A DNA stretch of 64,000 nucleotides, taken from Margaritifera margaritifera (taxonomy: Eukaryota; Mollusca; Bivalvia; Unionida; Margaritiferidae). The notes beneath the pieces were generated by a model, which had not been told where the DNA came from, did no database searches, and saw only the letters and a list, made by a program, of their open reading frames with translations. This document shows positions 29,801 through 44,208 of this stretch, piece after piece. A program made the position numbers and the translations under genes. Location: contig JAQPZY010001688.1 in the NCBI GenBank assembly GCA_029931535.1, forward strand, positions 1,590,501-1,654,500, read 5' to 3'. The first letter of the stretch is position 1. Every line of letters begins with the position of its first letter.

Positions 29801-32800
29801 ATACTGCAGGTTGATACATAAGGGTGTTCTTGCTATACTACAGTTTGGAACATAAGGCTGTTCTTGCTAAACAGCAGATTAGTACATAACATGGTCAGCG
29901 GTTATAGATACCAACCACCACATTACAATGAGAGATCGCTGTACTGTGAATTCATTTATTTTCACTGATATCAAATTTCTTGGTTTGGCAAAAAATGACT
30001 ATTTTGTTGGCAATTAAATTTGGGGTATTGGGGAAGAGGTCATATTGTTTCCACAGAAGGATCATTGATTGTTCATTCTTTAAATTCTTGGATTGTAGCA
30101 AAAAATCCATGAAAAGTGGTACCCTGCAAAATAAGAGTCCTTTGAAGGGAATGATACTCTACCACCCCATCCCCTCCAGGAATCTTCTTCAGTCCATTTC
30201 TTCTGTCCTTTTATTCTTTTTAACTGCTAAGTATTGAAACCATCTAAGATATTCATGAGAAAGTCCAACATATCAAATTTTGTTATGAAAATAAATCTAA
30301 CATGTTTGAGTTAACGTGTTCATAAGATACTTTTAAAAGCAGTACAAATTTCTTTTTCATCGCCTTTGAACTTGAACCTGATACCATGGATAGATGATCA
30401 CTGAATTTGTCTCAGACAATGTCAAGATATACACACATTCTAATGCTAAGTTTGGTTAAATCTATAATTAATATTTATAATATAATTAATATATATATGA
30501 ATATGGCATCATATAGAGATATTCTTCAGATATATCCAAAAACTTGTTTGTATTAAACAATACAGTAACAGCTAAAAACCTGAGACAAGACCTTTGGAGT
30601 TAAAATTAGTCAGAGTGCTGACTATCAACTTGTTTATTGGAATGCAACTATATACTGCACAAAGTCTGGTAAAAATTCATTTGTATGTTCAAGTCACTGT
30701 GTTCAAAAGAGCAATGAATTACAAAAGTTCAAGCAATGACCTCTGACTTGACCCCAAGGTCAAATAGGTTTAGTTTTCAAACTCCTTCACAAAAGTGGAT
30801 ATATGGTGGTGGTCAGATCTGCACCATTTTTATTCAGAACCAATTACAATTTGCACAAAGTATTTCAGTGAAAACCCCATGTCAATGCAACCATTAATGC
30901 ATAACAAGATTTTCAAGATGGCCACCATGGCAGTCATATTGGAGGTCTGATTGTATCCATTTTCATTTAGGATCAACTACATGTCATAATAAGTCTTTCT
31001 GTGAAAACCACATGTCAATATGAACATCTGTTGAGGACAAGAAGTGATAACAAGATGGTCACAATGCAGGCCATATTGGATGTCTGCTCGATACCATTTC
31101 ATTTAGGAACAACTAGACATCAAAAGAAGTCTTTCAATTAAAACCCCATGTCACTAAAGCCATCCATATAGGAGAAGTCTTAAGGCTTTAATTGAAAACC
31201 CCAAGTTGATACAATCATCTGTGCAGGAGAAGTAGTGATAACAAGATTTTCAAGATGGCCACCATGGTGGCCATGTTGGATGTCAGCTCAGCACAAATTT
31301 CATTTAGGACCAACAAGACATCATAAGAAGTCTTTCAGTGAAAATCCCATGTCGATAGGACCATCTGCCCAGGAGGAGTATCCATAACAATATTTTTGAG
31401 AGGTCACCATGGTGGCCATATTGGTTGTCAGATTTAAACCATTTTCATGCAGAACAACAAGACATAATAAAAAGTCCTTTAGTGAAAACCCCATGACAGT
31501 ATGTCCATCCATTTCAAAGGAGCAGCAATGACATAATTTTTAAGATGGCTGCTATGGAGGCCATATTAAATGTCCATGGGGCACAATTTTCATTTAGAAC
31601 CAACCAGACCTAATGGGACAAAGGAGCAGTGATCACAAATTTGTGCTAAAGAACAGAGGTCAGATGGATGATGGATGACAGGTCACTGCTTCTGGTCCAT
31701 GACCAGTAAAGTTAATAATTGTCAATTTACTGTATATAGACATTAAATAGAAAACTGACATATTTGATGAATATATAAAATAAAGTCACATGATTACTTA
31801 CACTTTACTTTTTTTTCATTGCTGAAATCAGATGATAAGTCACGGCTAATCCCCGAGTCCTGTGTGCTTACAGCATCTCCCACATATTGTTCCTGAAATG
31901 AACAACAAATTCATAATTAATACATTGGTCCCCCATAAGACCATAAACTCTGGGAGCACTATCAAGTATTTCAGAGTACAGTTTTATGACTCCGATGGTG
32001 TAGTATGGGAGCACTGTTAAGTATTTAAGAGTACAGTTTTATGACTCCCCTATTATAGCATGGGAGCAGTAACAAGTATTTAAGAGTGCAGTTTTATGAC
32101 TTCTATGTTGTTGTGTGAAAGCACTATCAAGTATTTAAGAGTACATTTTAATACTGAATTATAATTGATCCATGCAAATCCAGTCAACAAAAATCCACTT
32201 TAGATTCAATTGCATATCTGAATCAATAGCGAAAGTTAAATATTTCCAGAATGAAATCCATGAAACTCATTTTATGCAGATTTACAACTCATGTAATGTC
32301 CTCTGTTTATTGCAGTAATAATCACAAAGTTTGCTGGTGATCCAGTATGGAGCAATAGACATACTGTCAGTGTGAAATAGACATACTGTCAGTGTGAAAT
32401 AGACATACTGTCAGTGTGAAATAGACATACTGTCAGTGTGAAATAGACATACTGTCAGTGTGAAATTCGAACTACAATGCCTGTATCAGGCTCTCACTAT
32501 TAGTGCTACTGTTTAATCTTATTTTAATAACTACTGATAATACCAATTCAGTCCATGAAACCCCCACTTTAGACTCAACTGCATATCTGATTCAATAATG
32601 AAAGTCTAATGTTTCCAAATGCTGTCTAAATTGTACTTTTGGGTGAAAAGCAGAAAGTCACAGCTGCTGCAGTTTTAAAGGTAAAAGATGAAGAAAATAT
32701 TCCCAATGTAAATTTTTCACGCTGTTAGAGGAACATAATGATTAAATATATCCGTTTCTCCATTAAATTTACTTCCATGAAATTCAAAAACTTCCCTGTT

Positions 32801-35800
32801 ACAATTAATGACGAGTTAGATTGTCGAAAATTAGTGACTGCATTACCTCCCTTGACTACGGCTCCACCTGCTGCTAAGCATGATGTCATTCTTGAACAAG
32901 ATGACCAACCATTAATGTATAAGTGTATTGACTGCAATCATTTTAAGTAAAAATGATAGATTTGTGCAGTATACCATCACAAATTGTGATAAAAAAAAAA
33001 CAAACAAAAAAAACAGAAAAAGGGCTATAATATTTTCCCTATTTAATTTCTAAATGAAGAAAGAAACAAAAAGTAGGAATATACAATTATACCGTCCGTA
33101 TTATGAAGAGCTTTCCAAATAGGCCCTAATGCTAATTAAAACTTTTTCCAAGCATATTACCAACAAATCAAATCACCACAAATGCTTCTCGAGAAAGGGA
33201 GAAAAAGGACATTGAAGAATAAGTCATCCCCTTTCATACAGTAAAGAAATTAAAACTGCAAAGATATATCTTCCATAAAATCTTTGCTTTATAGATTTAT
33301 GATATAAAAATAAGATCATCAAACATTGTGTAGAACATGGCAAAGTAGTATGCAAAGAGATGAGGTTATAATTATTTAAAGGCAGCAAGGTGCCCAATAT
33401 ACTGTTTAAAAGAACTGCATTTTATTTTGAAAGAGTTTTTGTTGATACAGCTCTACCCCATTATAATGCACATCTTTATAATGCGATTTTAGATATAATG
33501 TAGTACTACAATGGACCCCATGACCAAAATCACACCAATGTATAACAATACGGGTTGAAAGAAAACAAGGTGAAACTTAATCTTATATCTTCATTTCCTT
33601 TTCAAAACACCACAATCTACCAAATTTTGATAGTGCCTGCTATACCACTTTTCGGTATATTACGCTATTCTAAATATATCATGGTCCCGTACATATCACG
33701 GTCTCAATATAACGTGGTTCGGTACATAACGTGGTCGGCAGTTATGGACCCCAACTACCGTGTTATAACAAAGGAGAGTTGTAATTCTAACCAAAAATAA
33801 GAATCTGATGTATTTATTTTCTCAATGTGACATATAATACAGATGTTTGAAAATATGTAGGGTCTGTGCTTCTGGTTATGAATGTACTGATTTTTCATAT
33901 TAATTCTTTCCAATAATTGTCTTTGTTTTTTCTTTTTTTCTCTCAATCTATCAATGTCCATACTGACTGTAGGTATAGCATTAGTTGTTCCAACTTCTGA
34001 AATTTCCACATGATCACTGTTCATTTCATTACCTACGGCAAATTGCCTACACTATAATCTCTACAATAGCGAGTTCTCTGTTTATGTGATACGCCACTTT
34101 GACATACATATCAGAGGCAGGTAAGACCTGTGCCAACTTTTGTGAGGGTCATACTTTTGAACACAATTATTTGAAAATGATTCAGTTGAAACATGTAATT
34201 CCAACAAATATAGGGTTTTCAGGCAAGGAATATTCAAAAATAAGTTTAAAAAGAAGCCTCCATATTTGATCTTTAATGTCAAAACCAGAGAACTAGGCTA
34301 TTGGTTCAATAAGTAATACAAAGTAGGATCAAGGAAGCTTCATAACTGATCTTTAATGTAAAAACTAGATTAATAAGTAATACAAAGAAGAATCAAGGCT
34401 GCTCCATATCTGATCTTTAATGTCAAAACTAGATTATATCGTTCAATAAGTAATACAAAGTAGAATCAAGAAACCTCCCGATTTGATCTTTGATGTCAAA
34501 ACTAAGTTATATCTGGTACAATAAGTAATAAAAACTACAATCAAGAAACCTCCATATTTGATCTTTAATGTCAAAACTAGACAACATCTGGTTCAATAAG
34601 TAATACAAAGTAGAATCAAGAAACCTCCCGATTTGATCTTTGATGTCAAAACTAAGTTATATCTGGTACAATAAGTAATAAAAACTACAATCAAGAAACC
34701 TCCATATTTGATCTTTAATGTCAAAACTAGACAACATCTGGTTCAATAAGTAATACAAAGTATTATCATCAGCTGTGTCTCACTGTATATAAGGATGCAT
34801 TGATATTCAAATGTGATGTGGCGAGGGAGTTCTGAAAAGAAGGCATAATCACATATCATAGTGGAAAAAAAGAAAATGAAAAGGATCATTTTGAAACATA
34901 CACTATCTGACTGGTTCAATGTAAAACATTTCGGAAAGTACAATTTACAATACACTGACAGAAACTTTGATGCCATTTTGATTTAATCCTTGACCCAACA
35001 ATGCCACGATGACTGAGAGATCTACATTTCTGGCTTTTCTTTTTTAAATATAATTTCCGACAATAAAGCCAGTATTAATATCCCAAAATTTTCAAAACTC
35101 TTATAGCCTCAATTGAGGTCAAAGATGGGGTTGGGTTAACTGAGCCAGGACACGCTCTAACATGAAGAATTCCCTAATGAAATCTCCAGTACTGCATTGA
35201 ATAAAAATAAGATTAATCCTTCTTTGAAAGGAAGTTTGTGATTATCGAAATGTGGACATGTGCACTGAATAATGTACAAGAAAGAATTCTTTTACTTTAT
35301 TATCAAGTTCATTTTAAATGAAATATTTTTATTCTGAAAAATATAGAATGTTTTTCTTTAAATGATGGCGTAATATAGAGCTAAATCTCTGTGTTTACTG
35401 AGCACTCATTTCAGTTTAATATATAACAAAAATTACTGGTGGCATACCTTTCTTACATAAACCCGTCTAAGAATTGCAAGAACCTCCAAATAGTTCTCAT
35501 ACTGACGAACTTTGGGTAAAATATCTGTCGCATCATCTTTTTTCTTAAATCCATTTCGCCGAAAATCAGGAATTATCCATCTTTTGCTATCCATATGCCA
35601 AAAGTATGATATATTTTCCACATATATCGAGCTCAAAAACATATACAGTTATTCAAACAATACATATGGATTTCTGCCATATCACTTGTTACTTACTGTA
35701 TTTGGTATTTAGATGAATCAAGTTTCTCTTTTATGTTGAATTTAAACATGTTCAGTGTGTCAATAATCATTGGATCAATGATACTAAACAAGACAGTGCA

Positions 35801-38800
35801 AAGACTGAATGAAAACAAGGAATCTCAAATTTCATATCTCGCCTTGAGTGGTTAGCCAATCACCTGATAAGGTTTATAAAATCATTACATATGTGCATTA
35901 TGTTAGAGGGTCATACATTTTGACCTTGAAACTAGGACAAGGCAAAATAAAAAGACCTTTTCTCTCATGTATTCAGGAAAAAGCAACTACTATTTATTTG
36001 TTAAATTTTGTGACAAAATAATGCATTTTTTCCCTCCAAATATTTTACTTGACACTAGATGGGGGTGGGGTGGGAGGTGAGTGTCATTTGAGGAGTAATG
36101 TCATTAATTAACATTAATATGTATCCAGTGACCCTATTATTCTAATTAAGTAGGGCCTACAACACACTACCTGGAAAAACACTTTGTATAATATTTATTA
36201 AATATATCTACTTCGCTCTACCCACTCTGGATGAATTACCTTATAGGCACTGTACAAAAAAAATTCATTTCGAGAATAATTAAAAGAATTTAAAAAGACA
36301 CATCTAATTTCCAAAATCTTATTTTATTTGATTGACTTTTGGCGAAAAATTGCAAGATTAATATTTGTTAATGCACTATTGTAAACTAGACCATTACAAT
36401 TCAAACTTGCTGCAATTTTAGTCTTAAATATATGGGTATTTATTGCAGTTAAAATCTGTTACACAAAGAATGGATTTCTGCCATAGCCTATTATGCAAGG
36501 TAATTTCCTCAGACACGCCCACAATGTTAGTATCAACGAACAGCCAATCAGGGATGGGGGATGTGTGCTGCATTAGCTCAATTAGCAGCCATTGAGTTAC
36601 AAGTGATCAACGTTGAGAGTGGAAGTGCTTTGTTTACTTATGCTCAACTGCAGCCTGCAGTTCTGTTACATCTAGGTCACCCTCTGCCTTCACATCTTCA
36701 CATTAACATCTCACAGGCATACCAATTCCACTATCCCTAGAGGTGGCAACCAGACTTCTCATATTAACAGGCTACACTTGCCATGCCTTCTCATAGCGGT
36801 ATTTGCTGCTATTGCATTATTGGGCATTCTGTCCACAATTAAATCAAGTCACAGATTATTTTTTCTAGAAATCTCATCATAACAAGTCATGGCAACTCCA
36901 CCTCAAAACATCGGCAATTCTGCCTTAACAGCTAGGTCATTCAGTCATACAGGCGACTCCGCCTCTAAACATCAGCAATTCTGCCTTGATGATTCTGTCA
37001 TTCAGTCATACTGGTGATTCCGACTCATAGATACTGCATGCTTCCCTATCATCTTACCTCAACTAACCGCATGCAGTAGAGGGTGACACCCAATGAATGC
37101 CAACAAATTTAAAAACATTACTTGTTTAATAACAAATTTTGCAGACTACTTTTCTATTATTGCTTCTTATGCCATACTGTATCTTATGTACAGTTCACCT
37201 CCCCATCAGTCCATCTAGATGTACATCGGTATTGAGTGAATGAGTAGTTTTCAACTGACAGTCGACCTGTCGATCATTCCATATATTTCATATTGTGTCA
37301 AGGTCTCATTAATATTATCTTTAGGACTAGAAATGTGTCCATATGGCATGGATGTCACCACCAGTATAATATAATTTATAAGTTAAACATGACAAACTTT
37401 TATAAGTAAAACAGGGAGCTTTAATTCCATGAAATTTGTCAGAGAACAACTATAATCAAATTTGACCTACGTTTTGACACATGTGATGTGATTTGATATG
37501 ACATGACATACAGACACAGGTTACTATAAGCACCCTCCATAGATATGCCAGGCAGCATACAAATATTATCAACTTATAATTCCACATGAAAATACAAAAC
37601 TGTGATAAAATGATAAGTTATGATTGCTTCATCAAACAATGACTAATGTATGTACTATTGCTACAGGGCCATTATAATTACTGTACTAATTAGGACACAT
37701 GGATTCTGTCTGAATACCATTTACTTTTATTAATCCCACCACTTTTTGCAAAAAAACAGGGCAAGTCTGTCATTTTTAAGGAAAACAAACCACCCTTCTC
37801 AAAATGACCCTCCCCTCCATTCTGGATCCATTCCTATTGTAATTATATTGTGATCCTTAACTATAATGCTGTTCAAGCGGAATGTAAAAAAAAAAAAAGT
37901 GAGATTGATTTATACTTATTAGTCCTAACTAACTGCATAGATCAAGATCTATCTGTACATTATGCAACAGATCTTGGTCTGTGTAGTTTGCAGTTGGATC
38001 CGACTTATAAGCAAGTATAGACGGTAGAATCGATCCAAACATGGGCTCCATTACTATATCTGTGTTATATCAAGACTCTTGCTAAATATTTGATAATCCA
38101 AATGAACTAAATCTTCAGATAATTGGTTTCTAACTGATCAATGTTTTACTCTATTTTTTAAAATAGGAATAAAACCCCGACTTAAAGGACCACTCCTTTG
38201 GAAGATCAGTCACCATTTTACACTTGATTCTTAATGTATGGACCAACTATGGTATATAATGCCACAAACTCTGTTTAGACTGCCTATGTCTAAAAGGTCA
38301 GGTTTTAGTGTGCATATTTCCATTTTTATACAATTTGACCTTTGGCAATGTCACTTTTAAAAAGCAAAAGACAAAACACCACCAACACAAAAGGCTTCCA
38401 AGCAAGCATGACCCTAAAGATTTCTAAAAATGGTATATCAGTAACCTGACATTACCGGTATGTGGTATATCAGTAACCTGACTAAAGGCCTTTATGTGGT
38501 ATATCAGTAACCTGACTAAAGGACTTTATTGTTTTACAATGAAATAAATATTGTGAATTCATTTATATTTGTGGTTACAAATTTGTGTGGCTTTGTGAAA
38601 AATGAATTTGTTATCAGTTCATTGGGTCTTTAAATTTGTGGTTTGTGGCAGCCATAACATCCACAAAAATTGTTACCCAACAAAATCAACTACAACTTTT
38701 TACCCCATGAACTCCACAAAAACTGTTCCCCCCCCCCCCAAAAAAAGTGTTTATTTACAGTAATTAAGTTTTGTTCAAGTTTACTCTGATAACTGCACAC

Positions 38801-41800
38801 AAAAACGTTTTTTGATTACAGTGTACTTACTGTATATACTTGCTTATAAGTCATGCCCAACTACAAACTGCACAGACCCAGCTCTGCCATTGCATACTGG
38901 GCCTGCAGACATGGGTCTATGCAGTTTGCTAGGAGTAATCAGTAGAACAAACAACACAGACCCTGATCTGTGGGCACATTATGCGACTGCAAATCAGAGT
39001 CTTTGTTGTTTGCAGTTTGACTTACAAGCGAGTATAGACAGTAAACATATTTATCTGTACATTATTTAGTACTTTTTGACCATTTTGTTCCTCTTATGAG
39101 AATCTACATCTCATTGCTGGATATACTGTATACTCGCATATAATCCGGGTCCAAATGCAAACAACATAGACCCTGATCTGCCGGTGCATAATGCGCTGGC
39201 AGATCAGGGTCTATGTTGTTTGTTCTACTGATTAGTCTTTACAAACTGCATAGACCCATATCTGTCGGTGCATTATGTGATGGCAGATCTGGGTCTATAC
39301 AGTTTGCAGTTGGTATCGGATTATACACGAGTATATATTGTAGTCTTTACAGCTGATTACTCAGAATATTTATCATTAATGAAAATGAACGAGGAAAATA
39401 AATTCATTATCAGTAATGACATCTCTGATGTTGATGGTACTACCTCTATATCAGTATGAGGAGAAGTCTATGACCTGAAATTGGATCTGAATTTAAAGAA
39501 GGATCAATCATTAATATACAAAACATATAAGTTGACAGCGACATACATACATATGTGTGTATGTGTGTAGTGTGTGATTAACTAGCCAGCTAATTATATC
39601 TAACATGATAATTCAATAGATAGTTAAAGGTTTGAATTAGATCTGGTGGTTTTGACCCAGTTAGTCCTGAATAAATGCAGTCACTAATTTCATATATGTG
39701 ATTATTGCAAAATTAAATTTTGTTATTACATGTACCGGTACATGACTCCGAGAGCATATTATCCTAACTGGTATTCAGTGAATAGTGAAAAAGTAAAAAT
39801 GCATTAAATCAACCATCAATGCTTGGTTACACTGTAAATCCGCCCACTGATAGTCAAATTAATGAGAAATAACAAACAAGTGAGATTATTCAGAGTTAAC
39901 AATCTTTGGGTCTCTTTTACCTGTATAATCTATTATGTAGGCAACATATCAATGGTGTTTTGTAAGATAACCTGTCCAAAATGTAATCAGCTTATAGAGC
40001 TCTGGCATTGATTCAAATATTCATTCCCCCACTTTTCCTTCCTACAGTAGCATAATGTTAAAAAATGGACATATGAATCAAATGGGCATTTATTTCCTTT
40101 CTTTAACTGAGGTGCACTTTTCCGTAACCTCAGTTGCATAACTACAGCTAATGTACGTACTGAAGCTCTTACATAATTGTAATCCATCAATCGATTGACC
40201 ACTTGATATGAATGACAAATTCATTTGATACAAATGAAAATTCTGCAGACAAAAGGAACTTGTACTATCTGATCTAAGCAGACTTTAAAATTTGTTGCTA
40301 ATGTAATCAGCTTACTTTAATGTGCCTATCAATCAAATATTAATCCCTACAGATCAGCCCCTTCCTATTCAGAAATACACATGCAAATGAAATGGACATT
40401 TATTTCCTTATCTACACTAGTATTATCATTCTCATTCCTGAGTTAAATAATTAGTCAAATCTGTATGCTGTCAATGACAAATTTATTCTGCACCTTTTAA
40501 AATCGTATATGGTGCATAAGTAATTATTTTCATTCAAATAAGTTAAATTTCTTCACTTGTTCCTTTTTAGAGTGCCCAAGAATGCTAAGATAGAAATGGA
40601 CGTGTGAATGAAATGAACATTTATTTTCTTACCTTAATTGAGGTACATTTTTCCTTCCTAACTGCAAAACAACTACTAAAAGTATGAATCAAACTTGTTT
40701 GATAACTGTAATCCTTAATAATCCTTAAATAGAATGACAATTTTATTCTAAGCAATCAAGAATTTGCACAATTAAAACAGAATTGTGTCCATACATTACG
40801 GTTGCCCCTGCCAATATGATGGAATTAAATGGCAAAGTGCCAAGTCAAACAGGGGCCAAAACTCCATAAAACTATGCCAGAAACATTAAAAATCAAACTT
40901 GATCTTATAAAGCCTCATACCAAAGTTGGTTTAAATCAACAAAGCCCTTCAAATGTTATTAAACAGAATCTGATGGGCAAATGTCATTAAACAGAAATTG
41001 ATGGGCAAATGTTATTAAACAGAAATTGATGGGCAAATGTCATTAAACAGAAATTGATGGGCAAATGTTATTAAACAGAATCTGATGGGCAAATGTCATT
41101 AAACAGAAATTGATGGGCAAATGTTATTAAACAGAAATTGATGGGCAAATGTTATTAAACAGAAATTGATGGGCAAAGTTCAAGGTTAAACATGGGCAAT
41201 TACTCCATACAATTTTGACAGAAAACAGTAAAAATCTCATTTGACGAAGGTCTACTTAATTTAAAGTTTCTTACCATTTTTTATTTCAATCCACAAAGTC
41301 CTTAAAAAGGTATTTGTGCAAAAACAAAATTTGTGATGGATGTTGTAGTGTTTGTAATCCAATACACCTTACAGATTAAACAGATTCTATGAATTCAATA
41401 CACAACACACCATTCAAGGAAACAAGCTACTTTAATCAACTCCATCCCCTACTAGTGCATAAACATTAGCAAACATGTTATGGAAAGCTGAGGGAGTTAT
41501 GCTTTACTTGATGTTTCACTGGTAAATACTATGGGAGTAATCATTATTTGCAGACTGTTAATACTATATACATGACTTGACATGACTAGATGTGAAGGGA
41601 GTTATGATGGACAGACATGGTTAACAACATGTACCCCCTCCATAGATATGGTAGGGGCATAAAAAGTCATTTACTTCCTGATCTAAATCAACACTCAAAT
41701 TTTGTACACTTTTACGTATTGATTACACAATTACAACTGAAATGGTGCAGAATAATGAATCCATGTGATTACACGATCACAACTGAAATGGTACAGAATA

Positions 41801-44167
41801 CTGAATCCATCTGATTACACGATCAGAACTGAAATGGTACAGAATACTGAATCCATATGATTACACAATTACAACTGAAATTGTACCGAATACTGAATCC
41901 ATGTGATTACACAATTACAACTGAAATGGTACAGAATACTGAATCCATGTGATTATTATAATCCTTAAATGGAACAAGTAAATGCATTCTGCATCATTAG
42001 AAAATTAGAAATAGATCTTCAATTGAAGGAGATGAATGTTTATTTTCTCACAATATACATCATTTAATTTGTAACTAGATTTCATTCAAGTGAACTAAAA
42101 TTACAAATTTATAACCAAATTAAATCTTGGATTACATGAGTAAACTCTCTCTTTCAATAAAATTATGATATACAATGTATATGAAATAGCTATCAGAAAA
42201 GTATAACATATTCCATGGTATCAGAAAAGTATAACACATTCCATAGTTTTTTCATTAGTTTTCATTACCAAATTTCATAAGGACAGGCATGAAATCAGTT
42301 GATCTGAAAAAAAACTATTAAAAAAAAAGGCAACAATGGCAAAAATAGCTGCAATCTGCTAATTAGCTGAAATTTTTCACATCTGTTGAAAGAAAAGTTA
42401 CAAAATGATCTCTTGGCATTTGCTCAACAAATACCCCTTAAGTTAGTGCCACTTTAGAGATAGTTAGTGCCACTTTAAAGATCAGATTTACATGTACATT
42501 AATTACCTGGCTATGTATACTGGCAGCAACTGACTGAATATCAGATTCCTCCTGAGGTACAGGTAATCCAATACCAGATTCTTCTTGACCATCTGAAATG
42601 AGGAATAGATAATCATCAATGACAAACTGTAAAAAAAAAAAAATCTAAATAAGTCAATTGCTTTGCCATGGAAATGTGCATATATTGTTATCAGATATTT
42701 ACCATATTCACCTGTGTATAAGAATGTTGCACACAAATGCAAACAACAAAGACCCTAATCAGCTGTTGCATAATGTACCAGCAAATCTGGGTCCATACAC
42801 TAGCAGATCAGGTTCTATACACCTGCAGATCTGGGTCTATACACAAACAGATCAGGGTGTATGCACCAGTGAATCAGAGTGTATACACTTTCAGATCAGG
42901 GTATATACACCAGCAGATCGGGGTCTACACACCAGTGAATCAGGATCTACACACAAGCAGATCATGGTCTACATACCAGTGGATCAGGGTCTATATACAC
43001 TAGCAGATCAGGTCGTCTACATCTGCGGATCATGGTCTATGCACCAGCAGATCAGGGTCTATACACCTGCAGATCAGGATATATACACCTCCATATCAGA
43101 GTCTATACACCAGCAGATCAGGGTCTGAAACCTGCAGATCAACATCTATACATGTGCAGATCAGAGTCTATAGACCAGCTGATCAGGGTCTGCATACCTG
43201 TAGATCAGCATCTATATACCTGCAGATCAAGGTCTATATACAAAGCAAATCTGGGTATTTACACCAGTGGATTTGAGTCTATACACCTGCAGCTCAGGGT
43301 CTGTACACCTGCTGATAAAGGTCTATATCAGTGTCTATAGAACAGTAGATCTGGGTCTATACACCAGCAGATCAGGGTCTATACACCAACAGATGAGGGT
43401 CTATATGAAAGTAGATCAGGGTCTATACAGCAGCAGATGAGGGTCTATATGCAAGTAGATCAGGGTCTATACAGCAGCAGAGCAGATCTATTCATCAGCT
43501 GATAAAGGCTATATCAAGGTCCATACATCTGTAGATCAAGATCTATACACCTGTAGATCAAGATCTATACACCTGTAGATCAAGATCTATACACCAGCTA
43601 ATTAAGGTCTAGATTAGGGTCTATACACAGTCCATCAGAATCTATACACCAGCAGACAAGGGTCTATATTTGAGTCTATACACCAGTAGATTAAGGTCTG
43701 AACTGTTCGCTCGAAATCACAAGTAGAATGCACAGTCTGGACTCTGATCTGTGAGCCTTTTACGAGACAGAAGATCTAAATCAATGACATTTGTAGTTGG
43801 TTGTACATTAAACACCACCAAATACTGTACGAGTTATGATGAATTACAATATGTTCTCTTACTTCCATGGGGCTTGTACTTCTTTGTCATAGAAGATAGT
43901 TGTATCTACTAAAAATATTAATGTTGCTGTCCTAATTTTCCCAAAAATCTGTTGGATGCCACAGTGGCTCAGTGGTTAAGGTGTTGGATTCATGACCAGA
44001 AGGGTGTGGGTTTGATTCCCACCATCAGATCAGCCCAGACTGGCTAGCATTAAGTGTCCTTGGACAAGGCACTTTACTCTTCTTACCTCAGCATGATTTA
44101 ACCTTCAAAGTGTTGCTGTGTTGCAAAATGCCAAAAACCAAACCAACCAAAATGGAAATTTTTTTAC

Positions 44168-44208
<41 letters not shown>

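Noticed and set aside
31321..31512. Minus-strand frame repeating MGFSLKDFL
   Set aside because: Product of the ~145-bp repeat family also present at 860-1900.
32725..32950. Open frames on both strands, possible exon with GGGAG/GTAATG donor
   Set aside because: The donor-like site is part of the dispersed AAGGGAGGTAAT motif, and inclusion breaks the phase of the neighbouring exons.
37040..37110. Minus-strand GAG/GTAAGATG donor with a short open stretch as the missing exon
   Set aside because: No acceptor in a workable position, and exit phase is 0 rather than 2.
42658..43340. Overlapping plus-strand frames of 156, 88 and 102 codons with YTPADQGL-type repeats
   Set aside because: They translate a ~21-bp array derived from a MITE hairpin; 21 is divisible by 3, so open frames in several phases arise without coding.
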